A DNA stretch of 64,000 nucleotides from Cellulophaga sp. L1A9. Its GTDB lineage: Bacteria > Bacteroidota > Bacteroidia > Flavobacteriales > Flavobacteriaceae. Location: the NCBI RefSeq assembly GCF_009797025.1, contig NZ_CP047027.1:3720001-3784000 (forward strand). The letters run 5' to 3'. Positions 1 to 10,084 of the stretch are shown here, one piece after another. The stretch's first letter is position 1, and each line of letters begins with the position of its first letter. Position numbers and translations under genes: made by a program. The notes under the pieces are model-generated. The model did not search any database. It was not told the DNA's origin and worked only from the letters and a program-made list of their open reading frames with translations.

Positions 1-85
1 AGGAATTTCATATGACGAAGCAGAAAAGTTACTTAAAATACATGGCTCTGTTCACGATGCTACTGAAGCCTATAAAGTAAAGTAA
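1..85 (+). CDS. murQ: C-terminal end of a MurQ-like N-acetylmuramate-6-phosphate etherase (partial)
   Basis: An open frame enters from the left edge and stops at TAA 83-85. The last 27 residues include EAEKLLKIHGSVHDA, which resembles the C-terminal helix of MurQ (EAxxLLxxxGSVxxAL). MurQ cleaves the lactyl ether of MurNAc-6-phosphate during cell-wall recycling. Only the tail is visible, with no sugar-binding residues, so the name rests on this short motif. A strong hairpin terminator follows within 60 bases, consistent with a transcription unit ending here. Confidence 0.45.
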   Translation, partial: GISYDEAEKLLKIHGSVHDATEAYKVK

Positions 86-144
86 TTTATCTTAAAAGGC
101 TATATATTTACTAAAGAGATTATAGTCCTTAATTCATGAGATAG

Positions 145-197
145 ACGTTCATGAAATTTTTACCATGCTCTGGTAAAAGGATTTATGAACGTTTTTT
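145..197 (+). terminator. Long hairpin terminator after the murQ-like gene
   Basis: ACGTTCAT (145-152) pairs with ATGAACGT (185-192). AAAT/ATTT and then TTTTACCA (158-165) with TGGTAAAA (171-178) continue the stem around a 5-base loop. Six T residues (192-197) close the structure. This is a typical intrinsic terminator with two small bulges. Confidence 0.8.
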
Positions 198-567
198 CAC
201 CCTTGAATATTCTTCTAATAGTGTTTTTTACCTTTTAGATTCCGTTGCCTAAAATAGTTTTTTTTAATGGCTGTTATAGCTGTCTATCCTTCAATTAAAA
301 ATCAGAATTTCATACTTTGACAGGGTGGAATCTTATAGAAAATTTCATTTTTTCAAATTTTGACTTTAAAAAGTATATTGAAAGCAAGAAACGGATTGTT
401 TAGCACTAACTAGTGCTGATTTACCTAATAAAATAAGTGTTTTATCGATAAATGACATTAGTGAAAACAGAGGTTTTTTTCGATTTTTCGCCCTTTTTAC
501 AGGCTTTTCGCCATGTTCGTACATAGCGTTACAACGATAAAATGGGTATGAATAATACTATTTTTCA
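198..567. other. Intergenic region upstream of the giant adhesin
   Basis: No gene is evident in this A+T-rich stretch. The one pattern noted is a direct repeat of TTTTCGCC at 485-492 and 505-512. Its centres are 20 bp apart (about two helical turns) and it lies 55-85 bp upstream of the likely -7 element, so it is a possible activator site for the 2855-residue adhesin gene. Confidence 0.4.
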
Positions 568-575
568 TACCTTTG
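568..575 (+). promoter_or_regulatory. Bacteroidota -7 element for the giant adhesin gene
   Basis: TACCTTTG matches the Bacteroidota sigma-A -7 consensus TAnnTTTG exactly. No clear -33 TTG sits at the usual distance, which would suit an activator-dependent promoter. It implies a 5' leader of about 125 bases before the ATG at 705. Confidence 0.55.
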
Positions 576-704
576 CGTTTAAGCTATATATAAGGATTTA
601 AAGTACATTTTAAGGAAAAACAGAAATATTAAGTATAAACAAGTACACATACGATTATTGTTGATCCCAAGTCTTACAATTTTCACAAATAACCTACGTA
701 ACCT

Positions 705-3700
705 ATGCTATCCAAAAAATCAAGAAAATCTTGGTACTTTTTAGTACTACCTGTTTTCTTTTTTGTTTTCTCTTCAATTTTGGCTGAAACCAAAATTTTT
801 AACTATATCGGGGAATTTTCTTCGGATATAGTTTCTTCTATTGAAGAAAGTTTTACAAAAAAGGAAGCTCAAGAACAGAATCAATCACAACTTAATTCTG
901 AACAAACAAACAATGCTCTCGCAGCAGCACCTTTCTTCGCGACCGTTGTAGCAAATGCAGATGAAACTGTTACCTGTACAAATGATGGGGCTACGCTATC
1001 ACGTTTTAATTTGTGTGGTGATTTTGATTCTCGTGTTATTGTTTTAGATCAGGCATATAGTTCGTACAATTGGGAACGCTTAACGGTAGGTTCTTGTCCT
1101 AGTTTTAATGTTGATTTACAATGTCCAACCTATACCTGTTCCACATCATGGGTATCCGCAGGGACTTCTCCTACATTAACGATAGATCCAAGTTCAGTTT
1201 CCGCAGGTACAGGAGCAGAGTTTAGGGTAAGTGTTAATGGAGGTGCTCCATATTATATTAAGGTAAAGAAAAGTACCATTAGTCAGACCTATGTTAAACG
1301 CGATTATATTTGTGGGGTTGCAGGTAGAATTCAAGTAACAAACTTATCTAGTGCTTATGAGTATGCTATTAACGATGGTAGTGGTTTTGGCGCATGGCAA
1401 GGAGCGATATTTGATGACTTAATACCAGGTTCTTATATCGTTAAAGCAAGATTAAAAAACACACCAAATACGTGTGAGTATCCTTACGAATTAATTGAAA
1501 TTGAATCTAAAGAAATAGATATTGACGTTACGGTAGTTGATGCGCAATGTTTTGGAGAAAATGGGAGTATAGCCGTCCAGGTAAATGATGTTCCTGGTCC
1601 TTATAAATATACCTTATTAGATAGTAGTGGGTTCCCTCAGGAATTTACATCCTTTATAGCAAGTGATACCTACAATTTTGCTGCTGTAGGTTTTGGTACC
1701 TATAGTGTACAAGTAGAAACACAACAGTGTAAAGCAGATATAGCAAATGGTATTGCAGCCCCTAGACAAGATGTAGATACCAGCGGAAATCCAATTGTTA
1801 TTGGAGATGGCTTGGTTGCTCTGGCTGCATCAACAGAAGTGAATAGTAGTTTTGGTTGTGCAAATATTACCAGTGTGGATATTATTGTGCGTACCTCGGG
1901 AGGTGCTGCACCGTATACCTATACAGTGAATGGTAGTGCTGCAGTTAGTCCGTCTTACACAGGGCAAACTACGTATACTGTTACTGCTCCAGGTGATTAC
2001 AATTTTTTAATTACGGATTCAAATGGCTGTACCATAACAGCTTCAGCAAACGTAAAAGAATTAACGCCTCCCGTGGTTTCGGCCTCAGGAGTAGATGGCA
2101 CCTGTACTAATGGTGGTGCTAAAATAAATTTCAATGTAACCGATGCTAAAGGGTATAATTTATCTTTTAGAACACAAACAACAGATCCTTGGGTAGCTTC
2201 TACTCAGATTTCTGTTTTAGATGACACCTATAATAACTTAGAAGTTAGGTATGAGCAAGGCAGCTTTTCGTGTACGATGACTTTACCGTCTGTAACCGTA
2301 ACAAGTGATGCGAGTATAACAGGAACAGCAACAAAATTGGGCGACCAAACTTGTGATGGTACTGGAGGAACTAATGAAGGTAGCATACAATTTGGAACAG
2401 CAAGTGGTGGTTCGGGAACAGTTTATGAATATAGTGTAGATGGCGTAAATTTTACAACAACGCAATTATTTTCAAACTTAGCTCCGGGAACGTATACACC
2501 CATCATCAGAGATGATACGGGTTGTAGGTTAGAACTTACTCCAATTGTAATAGATCAAGTAGATCCACCAACAAATTTAGATTTTATTCAAAGTAATATT
2601 AATTGTGGATTAGGAACAACAGATCTTCAATTAACACCAACTAGTGGGGTAGCAATAACAAATTACAGTATCATTAGCCCTAGTACTCTTGATAATGGCA
2701 ATAGTGCTAACTTTACAGGATTAAGTACAACTACAACATATACGTTTAGAATTACCGATGCAAATGGTTGTATTTATACCGAAAGTTTTACTCCTGTAGT
2801 CACTAGTTCTATTAGAGCGCGTGTAAAAGCAGGAGGAGATTTAAAAGTGTGTAACGGTGCTAGTGATGGCAGCGGAGCATTTATTATTGATGGATTTAGT
2901 ACCAATTATACCTACCAAATTAATGCTGAGCCCGTAAGTGCTTTACAAAGTGCTGCGCAAGTAGATATTTCTTCTAGAGGAGCAGGTACGTATACGATTA
3001 CCGTTACAGATGGTGATACAGGATGTACAGATACTGCTTCAGTAACTGTAGAAGAATCTGCAGCAATTACGTTAACACCAACAGTAACAGCAATGAGTTG
3101 TGCTAATGGTAATATAGGCCGTGTAGTGGCAAATACTACAGGAGGTTGGGGTAGCTATAGGTATACTTTAGAAAGTCCGAATGGTACAACAGCAGGACCA
3201 ACGTCTAATAGAACCTTTGGTAACCTTACTCAGCCATCAACACCAACTACACCTTATATTTTATCTGTAGAAGATGCAGAAGGGTGTACCACTACGTTTG
3301 AGTTTCAATTAACGCAACTTGAGTCTCCAACTATTTCTATAGCATCTTCAAGTTTATGTTATGAGCCAGTTGCAGGAGCTTCTGCTACTGTAGCAGCTAC
3401 TGGCGGAGGAGGTAGTTATGAATACAGAATTAATAATGGCACGTATCAAGCGAGTCCAGCTTTCACAAATTTAACACCAGGTACACATACTTTTGAAGTA
3501 AGAGATGTTAATAATTGTACAGATACAATTCAGCTTACCATCAATGCACAATTAAGAGTGAGCATTGCTGTAGAAACAGAAATCCCTTGTGGAGGAGCGC
3601 CAGGAGAAATCCGCGTAAATATTTCTAATGGCTATTTATCCAATGCATCGCCTAAGCAATACCAAGTGAGTGCTGATAATGGAGCTACTTTTGGAGCCTT

Positions 3701-6700
3701 CCAACCATTTACATCAAATTCATTCTTATATCCTGTAACGGCAGGAGGAGATTATATCTTTAGAGTAACAGATAATGAAGCTTGTATTGCGGTCTCTGAA
3801 CCTTTAGAGGTAGAAGATCCTGCAAATATTATAGCAACGCATACGGTTATTCCAGCAAGTTGTGGGGATCCAAATAGTGGAGGAGTACAAATTATTCCTG
3901 ATGCCACAAGTGGAATACCTCCATTTGAAATTGATTTTGGAAACACAGGAACATATACGTCTCAAACCGTATATACAGGATTAACTGCGGGAAGTACGTA
4001 TGATTATACCGTACGTGATGCAAGAGGTTGTGTTACTTTAGGAAACTCAGTAACCATTCCATCAGCAATTAGTGCTGCGCCAAATGCAACAGTAACGGCA
4101 ACTAATACTACTTGTAGCCCTGCTGGAGTTAGTTCAGGAACTATTGAAATTACAGGAGTGACCGATGGTACTCCAGAGTTTACCTATATTGTTTATAATA
4201 GTTTTGGTGTAGAAATTTTAAGAGTAGGACCAACAACAAGTACGGTGGAAACAATTTCGGATCCATTATTAGTTGCCGGAGATTACACGGTTAGAACCGT
4301 AGATGCTTTGGGCTGTAGTGATGTAGATGCGGTAACCATAGAACAATTAGATGTATCTGTGGTGCCCGATCCGGTTCCTGCTCCTGTATGTAATGTAGCA
4401 GGTTTTTCTAATACGGTAACAATTATTGGAGGAACAGGACCATTCTTAATCCGATTGGCTAGTGATACCGCTGCACCAGTTGCTCCAAATGTGCCTCCAA
4501 GGAGACATACATTTAACGGAATGCAATTTGGAGTTACCTATATTGTAGAAATTACAGATACAGCTACGGGATGTATTTATTTTGAAGAAATTCCTCCTAT
4601 CGCAGGACCAACACCTTTAGATATTGTAGCAACATCGCCTACGGCATTTTGTGATGATGCGGGTAATGGTAGAACAGAATTTACAGTAACCGAATTTACA
4701 GGACCTAATATTACGATAGATTTAATAGATCCATTGACAGATACTGTTTTACAAACAGATGCTCAAACAGGATTAACTGGTGGAGTAGGATCTTCATATT
4801 CTGGAGCTTTTGATATTGCGCCAGGCAGATATACCATACGGGTAACCGATGCTGATACGTGTACAGATGCCACGATTATAGATGTTATATTAAACATGCC
4901 TAATCTTGATATTGTTTCCAATATACCAGCAAACTGTAACGCTTTAGGTCAATTGACCGTGCGTGGTAGTGGCGGTGCGGGCGGACCTTATAGTTACGCA
5001 TTTGTACCTGCAGGAACTACACCGAATGCTGGTGATTATACTTCAGCTACTACAGCTGTATTACCAGGGAGTGAACTTGGTATCCCTTATGATATCTGGG
5101 TGATCGATTCTAGAGGATGTACGTTTAACGTATCCGAAGATATCATCTTATTACAACCACCATTACCAGCACCAATAGCAATTGTAAATAATCAGTGTGC
5201 AGCAACAGCTTCATCATTTAATATTACAGTGACTATGCCGGCAGCTACAGATGCACCAAACTTTACCTTAAATGGAGAAAGTCAGTTTGGCGTATTCAAT
5301 GCTACAGATAATGTATGGGAAGCACATTATACGGTAAATACGCCAGGTTCTTATCCTATTAGTGTTGTAGATGCTAATGGATGTACGGGTGTAGGAACTG
5401 CAGATGTTTATGAGTTCTTATCAGGAACAGGTGAGTTTACTGCTATACCATTATGTAATAATAACGACGGTACGATTGAAATAACAACCAATGGAGGTAG
5501 CGGTAATTTTACTTTTGAATTACAAGATGATCTTGGAAATCCTATTGGTAGCGTTCCAGTAAACGCAACAGGAATTTTTGTAAATCAAAGTCCAGGAGAA
5601 TATCGAGTGTTTATTACAGATGATATTGTTGGAGATGGTACCCGTTTGTGTACCACTTTAGTGCCTGTAAATTTAGATATCGCTATTCCTCCAATAATTG
5701 ATAGTCAATTTTCAGATGATATTAGTTGTAGTGGCGCTGATGATGGGAGTATTACCATTATTTTACAAGCAGGAACAGATGTAGACGGGCCTATTGATTA
5801 TATTTTAAGAAATACAGTTACAGCTGCGGAAGTTACTAGAAATAATTCTGGAGTTTTTAATGATCTTACTGATGGCACGTACCAAGTTGAGGTATTGACA
5901 GCACGTAATTGTAGTGTGCTTTCTAGTGTATTTACGATTGTTAATCCAGCTATATTTGAAATTTCAGCGACTAGCACACCTTTTACCTGTGAAATTGGAG
6001 CCAATCGTTTTAGCTCTTCCGAAATTACTGTAGTTATCGATCAAGTGGGTACTGTGGGTAGTGGGTATCAGTATAGTATTTCTGGGTATGAAAATTATCA
6101 AGATTCAAATATTTTTGAAATTATTGATAATGGATCACCACAAGTAATTACCGTGTATGCCATAGACGGTAACGGGTGTAGAGATGAATTTACGCTACCA
6201 GCGATAGCACCACCGTCTGAAGTGCAAAGTGTTTTGGCAGTACAGTCTCCTTTAAATTGTGAGGATCCTGAAACGGTAAGAATTACCATAACAGGTACTA
6301 CGGACTTTACGATAGAAACAACTTCGGCAGTAGCTGTAGCAGATGTTACAAACTCAGGAGGAAATCAATTTGTAGATATTAATTTACCTGCAGCTGGTGA
6401 GTACTTATTTGTAGTACGTGATAATGTTACCGGATGTTTATATCCAATGCCAAGACATGATGTGGTGGATCCAATAAATCCACTTGCAACAATTTCTGAA
6501 GCAAAACCAGTACAATGTTTCGGAGATTCTAATGGAGAACTATTCATTAGTGTCATAAACTATACAGGGGTATATGAGTATACAGTATATAGAAGTGACG
6601 ATTTAACACAGTCAACTCCGATTACAACAGGAACTTTTGATACGGCTAATTTCCCAGATGCTGTAACAGGCGAGGATGCACGTATTACTGGTTTACCAGG

Positions 6701-9272
6701 TGGAAATTTCTATGTAAGGGTTAGAGCATTAGATAATCCTAAATGTATTGATGATAGTAACGTTACTAATATTCGTACGCCTAATGGAACATTATTAGTT
6801 TCAACGGTTGAAATAGATAATGTAAGCTGTACTGATGATACTGGGAAAATCGTAGCAACAGGTGTTGGTGGATGGGATTCTTCTCCTTACAACTATAGAT
6901 TATTAAGAAAAGATGCAGCAGGAACTATAACTATTGGTTCAGATACTTATATTGAAGTAGTAGTCTATGGAACTGCAAATGAATTTACAGATTTACCTAG
7001 TGGTGATTATCGTGTAGAAATTGAAGATGTTGAATTGTGTTCTAACTTCTCTGAAATTACATTGGCACCTGTAGATCCTATTGTTGTAGGCATAAGAGAG
7101 CCGCAAGGTTTAGTTTGTCCAGATGGTAATGATGCTGTTTTGGAAGCTTATGATACCACCACAGGAGATAGTGTAACCGCTACGGCTGGTGCTAGCGGTG
7201 GGGTACCTGGAGCAGGCTATAAATACCAATTACTGTACTTGAATAGTGATGATAATACAGACGTACTTTCAAGAAGTGGTTTGCAAGATACCCCAACGTT
7301 TGATGGTGTTGGTGGCGGATTTATAAGTGAAGGTTGGTATGCAATAGAAGTTTCTTCTAGCTACGAATGTGTTGGTGTATCCATACCTTATTATGTAATA
7401 GCACCACCACCATTGGATCCTAAATTGGTTCAAGTTACCGCACCCGGTTGTGGTGGCGATGGTCAAATGAGGTTAAGTGTAGAAAACCCTCAAGCAGGAT
7501 TTACGTATGAATATCGTTCTATTGATGCCTTAGCAACAGATCCTTTTATTCCAATGTCAGGAACGTCTGTTCTAATTGATGGCGGTCAAGGTTTCTATCA
7601 ATATGATGTGCGTAAAGTTGGTGGAGCAGGAGCTTGTACAAGTTTACGATCTGAAGGAATTACTTTGGTAGATGCTCAGGCAATTGATTTAGTAGCAAAC
7701 TTACCAGATGATATTTCTTGTGCGACAGAAAATGATGGTAGAATAGAATCATTCTCTTCTGGAGGTGTGGGTAATGAAATGTATACTTTATACTTAGGAG
7801 ACCCAACGCCATTAGGATCACCATACACAGGGTTTAATCCTGATCCAGCGGCAACCGTAGTTAGAGCGGCACAAACCGATGGTACTTTTGAAGGCTTAGC
7901 AGATGGCACGTATTACATTGCTGTGGTAAGCGGACTTACCTGTTATGATGTTGAAGGACCATTAGTAATTAGAAGACCGGAAGCTATCGTCTATACTATT
8001 ACGACGACCAATGTATTGTGTAATGGGGATGATAACGGAACCATAACTGTTGAGGTAATTAGTGGTGGTGAAGGCTTATTACAATTTGCTATCAATCCTA
8101 ACTTTAATGAGTTCTTTAGTGATCCAGCAAACCCTGGAGTATATACTTTTGAGAATTTAGCAGCAGGATCTGATTATGAAATCTTAATTCAAGATACGCA
8201 AGGATGTGGTGAGTTAGTATTAGTATCACCAATTACGGAACCTGAGCAGTTAGCTATTTCAGATGTGGTAACACAACCAGAAATATGTTTAAATGCCTAT
8301 GATGGAGAAGCTAGATTAACTATCACAGGAGGTACGCCTTTTACAGATGCACTTACTTTTGCTCAGTATTATGAAACAAGAATAGAAGGTATAAATATTC
8401 CTTTACCAGACCCTGCAGATCCAACAGAAGGATTTGTGCGAAATGACGACTTGATATTCCCTAATTTACAAGGGGGAGAATCATACACTATATATGTTCG
8501 AGATTTCAATAACTGTACAACAGAGAGAGTCGTAAATGTTGGGCTGGGTGTTAATTTAGAATCAGAAGCTATCCCACAATACGGTTGTGAAGGTATTTTC
8601 CCGAACAGTACCGTCACTGTAGAAATGACAGATACGTCAATTGTATCAGAGTTGTTGTTCAGCTTAGATGTGAATGATATGACACTGGCTACAGGTACAA
8701 GAACCTTTGGAGATTTACCAGCAGGAGATCATACAGTATATATTTATCATAGCAATGGTTGTATGGACCAAGTGAGTTTTACTATTGATGAATATTTACC
8801 ATTAACCTTATCGGTTACGAAGACAGGTCCAGATGAAATTACAGCAATTGCCACTGGAGGTTATGGAAATTATGAATATTCTTTCCAAGGGCAAGCTCAG
8901 GGTGCAGACAATACATTTAATCTTATTGTAGATGCTACTGTAGATGTTCGGGTAGAAGATGAAAGAGGTTGTGTGGCTTTAGTGAAAATACCGTTTAACT
9001 TTGATTCTATGGTAGAATTCCCAAATTTCTTTACGCCAAACGGTGATGATAAAGGAGATACCTGGGCACCGTATAATCGTGAGTATTTTCCATACATTGA
9101 TGTGAAAATTTATGATAGATATGGTAGAGTAGTAGCGGTTCTTGATCAGGTCAAATCTTGGGACGGATTATACGAAGGCAATGAATTACCAACAGGAGAT
9201 TATTGGTATGTAGTCAATGCGAATGATGCTGATAAACAACAGTATGTAGGTCATTTTACTTTATACAGATAA
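705..9272 (+). CDS. Giant SprB-like surface adhesin with T9SS type B sorting domain
   Basis: This is a 2855-residue protein with a basic N-terminus and hydrophobic signal segment (about residues 9-27). Its N-terminal region (ETVTCTNDG, FNLCGDF) is of the kind seen on flavobacterial gliding-associated proteins. Most of the length is tandem beta-rich modules of about 80-100 residues, each with a glycine-rich strand, a Y-x-Y/F strand, 'L-x-x-G-x-Y-x-(V/I)-x-V-x-D' and a conserved cysteine (GC), as in SprB repeats. The last 80 residues (FPNFFTPNGDDKGD, KIYDRYGR, GxYWYVV) form a type B CTD. It should cross the outer membrane by T9SS and be held on the surface, possibly as a gliding or adhesion filament. 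No PorP/SprF gene is adjacent, unlike the other two adhesins here. The role is inferred from family features. Confidence 0.85.
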   Translation: MLSKKSRKSWYFLVLPVFFFVFSSILAETKIFNYIGEFSSDIVSSIEESFTKKEAQEQNQSQLNSEQTNNALAAAPFFATVVANADETVTCTNDGATLSRFNLCGDFDSRVIVLDQAYSSYNWERLTVGSCPSFNVDLQCPTYTCSTSWVSAGTSPTLTIDPSSVSAGTGAEFRVSVNGGAPYYIKVKKSTISQTYVKRDYICGVAGRIQVTNLSSAYEYAINDGSGFGAWQGAIFDDLIPGSYIVKARLKNTPNTCEYPYELIEIESKEIDIDVTVVDAQCFGENGSIAVQVNDVPGPYKYTLLDSSGFPQEFTSFIASDTYNFAAVGFGTYSVQVETQQCKADIANGIAAPRQDVDTSGNPIVIGDGLVALAASTEVNSSFGCANITSVDIIVRTSGGAAPYTYTVNGSAAVSPSYTGQTTYTVTAPGDYNFLITDSNGCTITASANVKELTPPVVSASGVDGTCTNGGAKINFNVTDAKGYNLSFRTQTTDPWVASTQISVLDDTYNNLEVRYEQGSFSCTMTLPSVTVTSDASITGTATKLGDQTCDGTGGTNEGSIQFGTASGGSGTVYEYSVDGVNFTTTQLFSNLAPGTYTPIIRDDTGCRLELTPIVIDQVDPPTNLDFIQSNINCGLGTTDLQLTPTSGVAITNYSIISPSTLDNGNSANFTGLSTTTTYTFRITDANGCIYTESFTPVVTSSIRARVKAGGDLKVCNGASDGSGAFIIDGFSTNYTYQINAEPVSALQSAAQVDISSRGAGTYTITVTDGDTGCTDTASVTVEESAAITLTPTVTAMSCANGNIGRVVANTTGGWGSYRYTLESPNGTTAGPTSNRTFGNLTQPSTPTTPYILSVEDAEGCTTTFEFQLTQLESPTISIASSSLCYEPVAGASATVAATGGGGSYEYRINNGTYQASPAFTNLTPGTHTFEVRDVNNCTDTIQLTINAQLRVSIAVETEIPCGGAPGEIRVNISNGYLSNASPKQYQVSADNGATFGAFQPFTSNSFLYPVTAGGDYIFRVTDNEACIAVSEPLEVEDPANIIATHTVIPASCGDPNSGGVQIIPDATSGIPPFEIDFGNTGTYTSQTVYTGLTAGSTYDYTVRDARGCVTLGNSVTIPSAISAAPNATVTATNTTCSPAGVSSGTIEITGVTDGTPEFTYIVYNSFGVEILRVGPTTSTVETISDPLLVAGDYTVRTVDALGCSDVDAVTIEQLDVSVVPDPVPAPVCNVAGFSNTVTIIGGTGPFLIRLASDTAAPVAPNVPPRRHTFNGMQFGVTYIVEITDTATGCIYFEEIPPIAGPTPLDIVATSPTAFCDDAGNGRTEFTVTEFTGPNITIDLIDPLTDTVLQTDAQTGLTGGVGSSYSGAFDIAPGRYTIRVTDADTCTDATIIDVILNMPNLDIVSNIPANCNALGQLTVRGSGGAGGPYSYAFVPAGTTPNAGDYTSATTAVLPGSELGIPYDIWVIDSRGCTFNVSEDIILLQPPLPAPIAIVNNQCAATASSFNITVTMPAATDAPNFTLNGESQFGVFNATDNVWEAHYTVNTPGSYPISVVDANGCTGVGTADVYEFLSGTGEFTAIPLCNNNDGTIEITTNGGSGNFTFELQDDLGNPIGSVPVNATGIFVNQSPGEYRVFITDDIVGDGTRLCTTLVPVNLDIAIPPIIDSQFSDDISCSGADDGSITIILQAGTDVDGPIDYILRNTVTAAEVTRNNSGVFNDLTDGTYQVEVLTARNCSVLSSVFTIVNPAIFEISATSTPFTCEIGANRFSSSEITVVIDQVGTVGSGYQYSISGYENYQDSNIFEIIDNGSPQVITVYAIDGNGCRDEFTLPAIAPPSEVQSVLAVQSPLNCEDPETVRITITGTTDFTIETTSAVAVADVTNSGGNQFVDINLPAAGEYLFVVRDNVTGCLYPMPRHDVVDPINPLATISEAKPVQCFGDSNGELFISVINYTGVYEYTVYRSDDLTQSTPITTGTFDTANFPDAVTGEDARITGLPGGNFYVRVRALDNPKCIDDSNVTNIRTPNGTLLVSTVEIDNVSCTDDTGKIVATGVGGWDSSPYNYRLLRKDAAGTITIGSDTYIEVVVYGTANEFTDLPSGDYRVEIEDVELCSNFSEITLAPVDPIVVGIREPQGLVCPDGNDAVLEAYDTTTGDSVTATAGASGGVPGAGYKYQLLYLNSDDNTDVLSRSGLQDTPTFDGVGGGFISEGWYAIEVSSSYECVGVSIPYYVIAPPPLDPKLVQVTAPGCGGDGQMRLSVENPQAGFTYEYRSIDALATDPFIPMSGTSVLIDGGQGFYQYDVRKVGGAGACTSLRSEGITLVDAQAIDLVANLPDDISCATENDGRIESFSSGGVGNEMYTLYLGDPTPLGSPYTGFNPDPAATVVRAAQTDGTFEGLADGTYYIAVVSGLTCYDVEGPLVIRRPEAIVYTITTTNVLCNGDDNGTITVEVISGGEGLLQFAINPNFNEFFSDPANPGVYTFENLAAGSDYEILIQDTQGCGELVLVSPITEPEQLAISDVVTQPEICLNAYDGEARLTITGGTPFTDALTFAQYYETRIEGINIPLPDPADPTEGFVRNDDLIFPNLQGGESYTIYVRDFNNCTTERVVNVGLGVNLESEAIPQYGCEGIFPNSTVTVEMTDTSIVSELLFSLDVNDMTLATGTRTFGDLPAGDHTVYIYHSNGCMDQVSFTIDEYLPLTLSVTKTGPDEITAIATGGYGNYEYSFQGQAQGADNTFNLIVDATVDVRVEDERGCVALVKIPFNFDSMVEFPNFFTPNGDDKGDTWAPYNREYFPYIDVKIYDRYGRVVAVLDQVKSWDGLYEGNELPTGDYWYVVNANDADKQQYVGHFTLYR

Positions 9273-9290
9273 GCCTTAAATTATAGGAAT

Positions 9291-9324
9291 AAAAAAGACA
9301 TCTAGAAATAGATGTCTTTTTTTT
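9291..9324 (+). terminator. Terminator of the giant adhesin gene
   Basis: AAAAAAGACATCTA (9291-9304), GAAA loop, TAGATGTCTTTTTT and a longer T-run. This is a perfect stem 19 bases after the stop codon. The flanking A and T runs would let it work in both directions. Confidence 0.9.
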
Positions 9325-9334
9325 GTTTTTATAG

Positions 9335-9364
9335 TTTGTTATGTTAAGTATTGTTGTATATTTG
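9335..9364 (+). promoter_or_regulatory. tRNA-Pro promoter
   Basis: TTTG (9335-9338), an 18-base spacer and TATATTTG (9357-9364) match the Bacteroidota -33/-7 pair. It ends 35 bases before the mature tRNA. Confidence 0.6.
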
Positions 9365-9399
9365 CAGTCCGAAAATAAGGATGTTTAAGATATCATTTT

Positions 9400-9474
9400 C
9401 GGGGTGTAGCGTAGCCCGGTTATCGCGCCGCGTTTGGGACGCGGAGGTCGCAGGTTCGAATCCTGCCACCCCGA
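9400..9474 (+). tRNA. tRNA-Pro (UGG anticodon)
   Basis: A 75-base cloverleaf. The acceptor stem CGGGGTG pairs with CACCCCG (9467-9473), followed by discriminator A. The anticodon stem CCGCG/CGCGG encloses loop TTTGGGA with anticodon TGG at 9435-9437. The T-arm GCAGG/CCTGC has loop TTCGAAT. CCA is not encoded. A terminator follows directly. The last 17 bases recur, slightly diverged, at 20693-20709, which marks this gene as the likely integration site of the island downstream. Confidence 0.95.
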
Positions 9475-9547
9475 CAAAAAAGCTTCTGTGAAAACAGAGG
9501 CTTTTTGTCTTTTATACGGTCTCAGAATATTAGAAATGAGAAGCATA
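9458..9547 (+). repeat. Left direct repeat (attL-like) at the 3' end of tRNA-Pro
   Basis: About 90 bases starting in the tRNA T-loop and running through the terminator match 20693-20783. I count five substitutions and one single-base indel. This is the arrangement expected when an element integrates at a tRNA 3' end and restores the gene. The divergence suggests an old event. Confidence 0.75.
9476..9507 (+). terminator. Terminator of tRNA-Pro
   Basis: AAAAAGCTTCTGT, loop GAAA, ACAGAGGCTTTTT form a nearly perfect stem right after the tRNA. A second copy at the right repeat (about 20711-20742) is closer to perfect (ACAGAAGCTTTTTT). Confidence 0.85.
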
Positions 9548-9577
9548 GAAAAACTAGTAGCTATAGAAAGCAAGTAG

Positions 9578-10084
9578 TTTAGTATTCCCAGATTGCAGCT
9601 TATCAAAGACATGTTTGTTTTTAGCTGTTATACGGGACATTCTTATGGAGATGTAATGAATTTAACCAAGGATAATTTGTGTTTGGGAATAGATAGAAAA
9701 TAATTGATCTATTCTCAAAAGAAAAAGACGCGTGTTCCCATTAAAATTCCTTTACTTTCAAAAGCATTGCAGGTTATTGAGAAACACGAGTCATAACGTA
9801 TCCCAAATACAAAAGGCAGGTTATTTCAGACGATCTCTAATCAAAAGCTGAATTCCTATTTAAAGGAAATAGTGGATTTCACAGGAATAAATAAATACCT
9901 TACCTTTCATCTAGCGCAACATACTTTTGCGGCTACGGGTAGCTTAATTACTAGTGTACCAATAGAAACGGTATCTAAATTATTAGGGTATTCAAAAATT
10001 ACCACCACTTAGATTTATGCTAAAGTAATAGAAAGAAAAGTGAGCGAAGATATGCAGAAACTTAAGGAACGCTTTTTAGCTTAA
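9578..10084 (+). pseudogene. Tyrosine recombinase/integrase remnant (C-terminal catalytic domain)
   Basis: One reading frame spells the catalytic half of a Bacteroidota site-specific integrase: DMFVFSCYTGHSYGDV, IPLLSKALQVIEKH, NQKLNSYLKEI, LTFHLAQHTFA, PIETVSKLLGYSKITTT and a final ERKVSEDMQKLKERF. It is interrupted by stops at 9701-9703, 9794-9796 and 10010-10012 (TAG, probably once CAG before IYAKV). The catalytic HxxRH arginine is now Gln (HLAQH). The N-terminal SAM-like domain is missing. It is clearly non-functional and is presumably the enzyme that inserted the island into tRNA-Pro. Confidence 0.85.

Noticed and set aside
2300..9000. Repetitive DNA that might be a CRISPR or satellite array
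   Set aside because: The repeats are in frame, diverged and coding (SprB-like modules), with no uniform repeat-spacer pattern.
9385..9612. Minus-strand 75-residue open frame containing WQDSNLRPPRPKRGAI
   Set aside because: It is the antisense of tRNA-Pro, a well-known false ORF.
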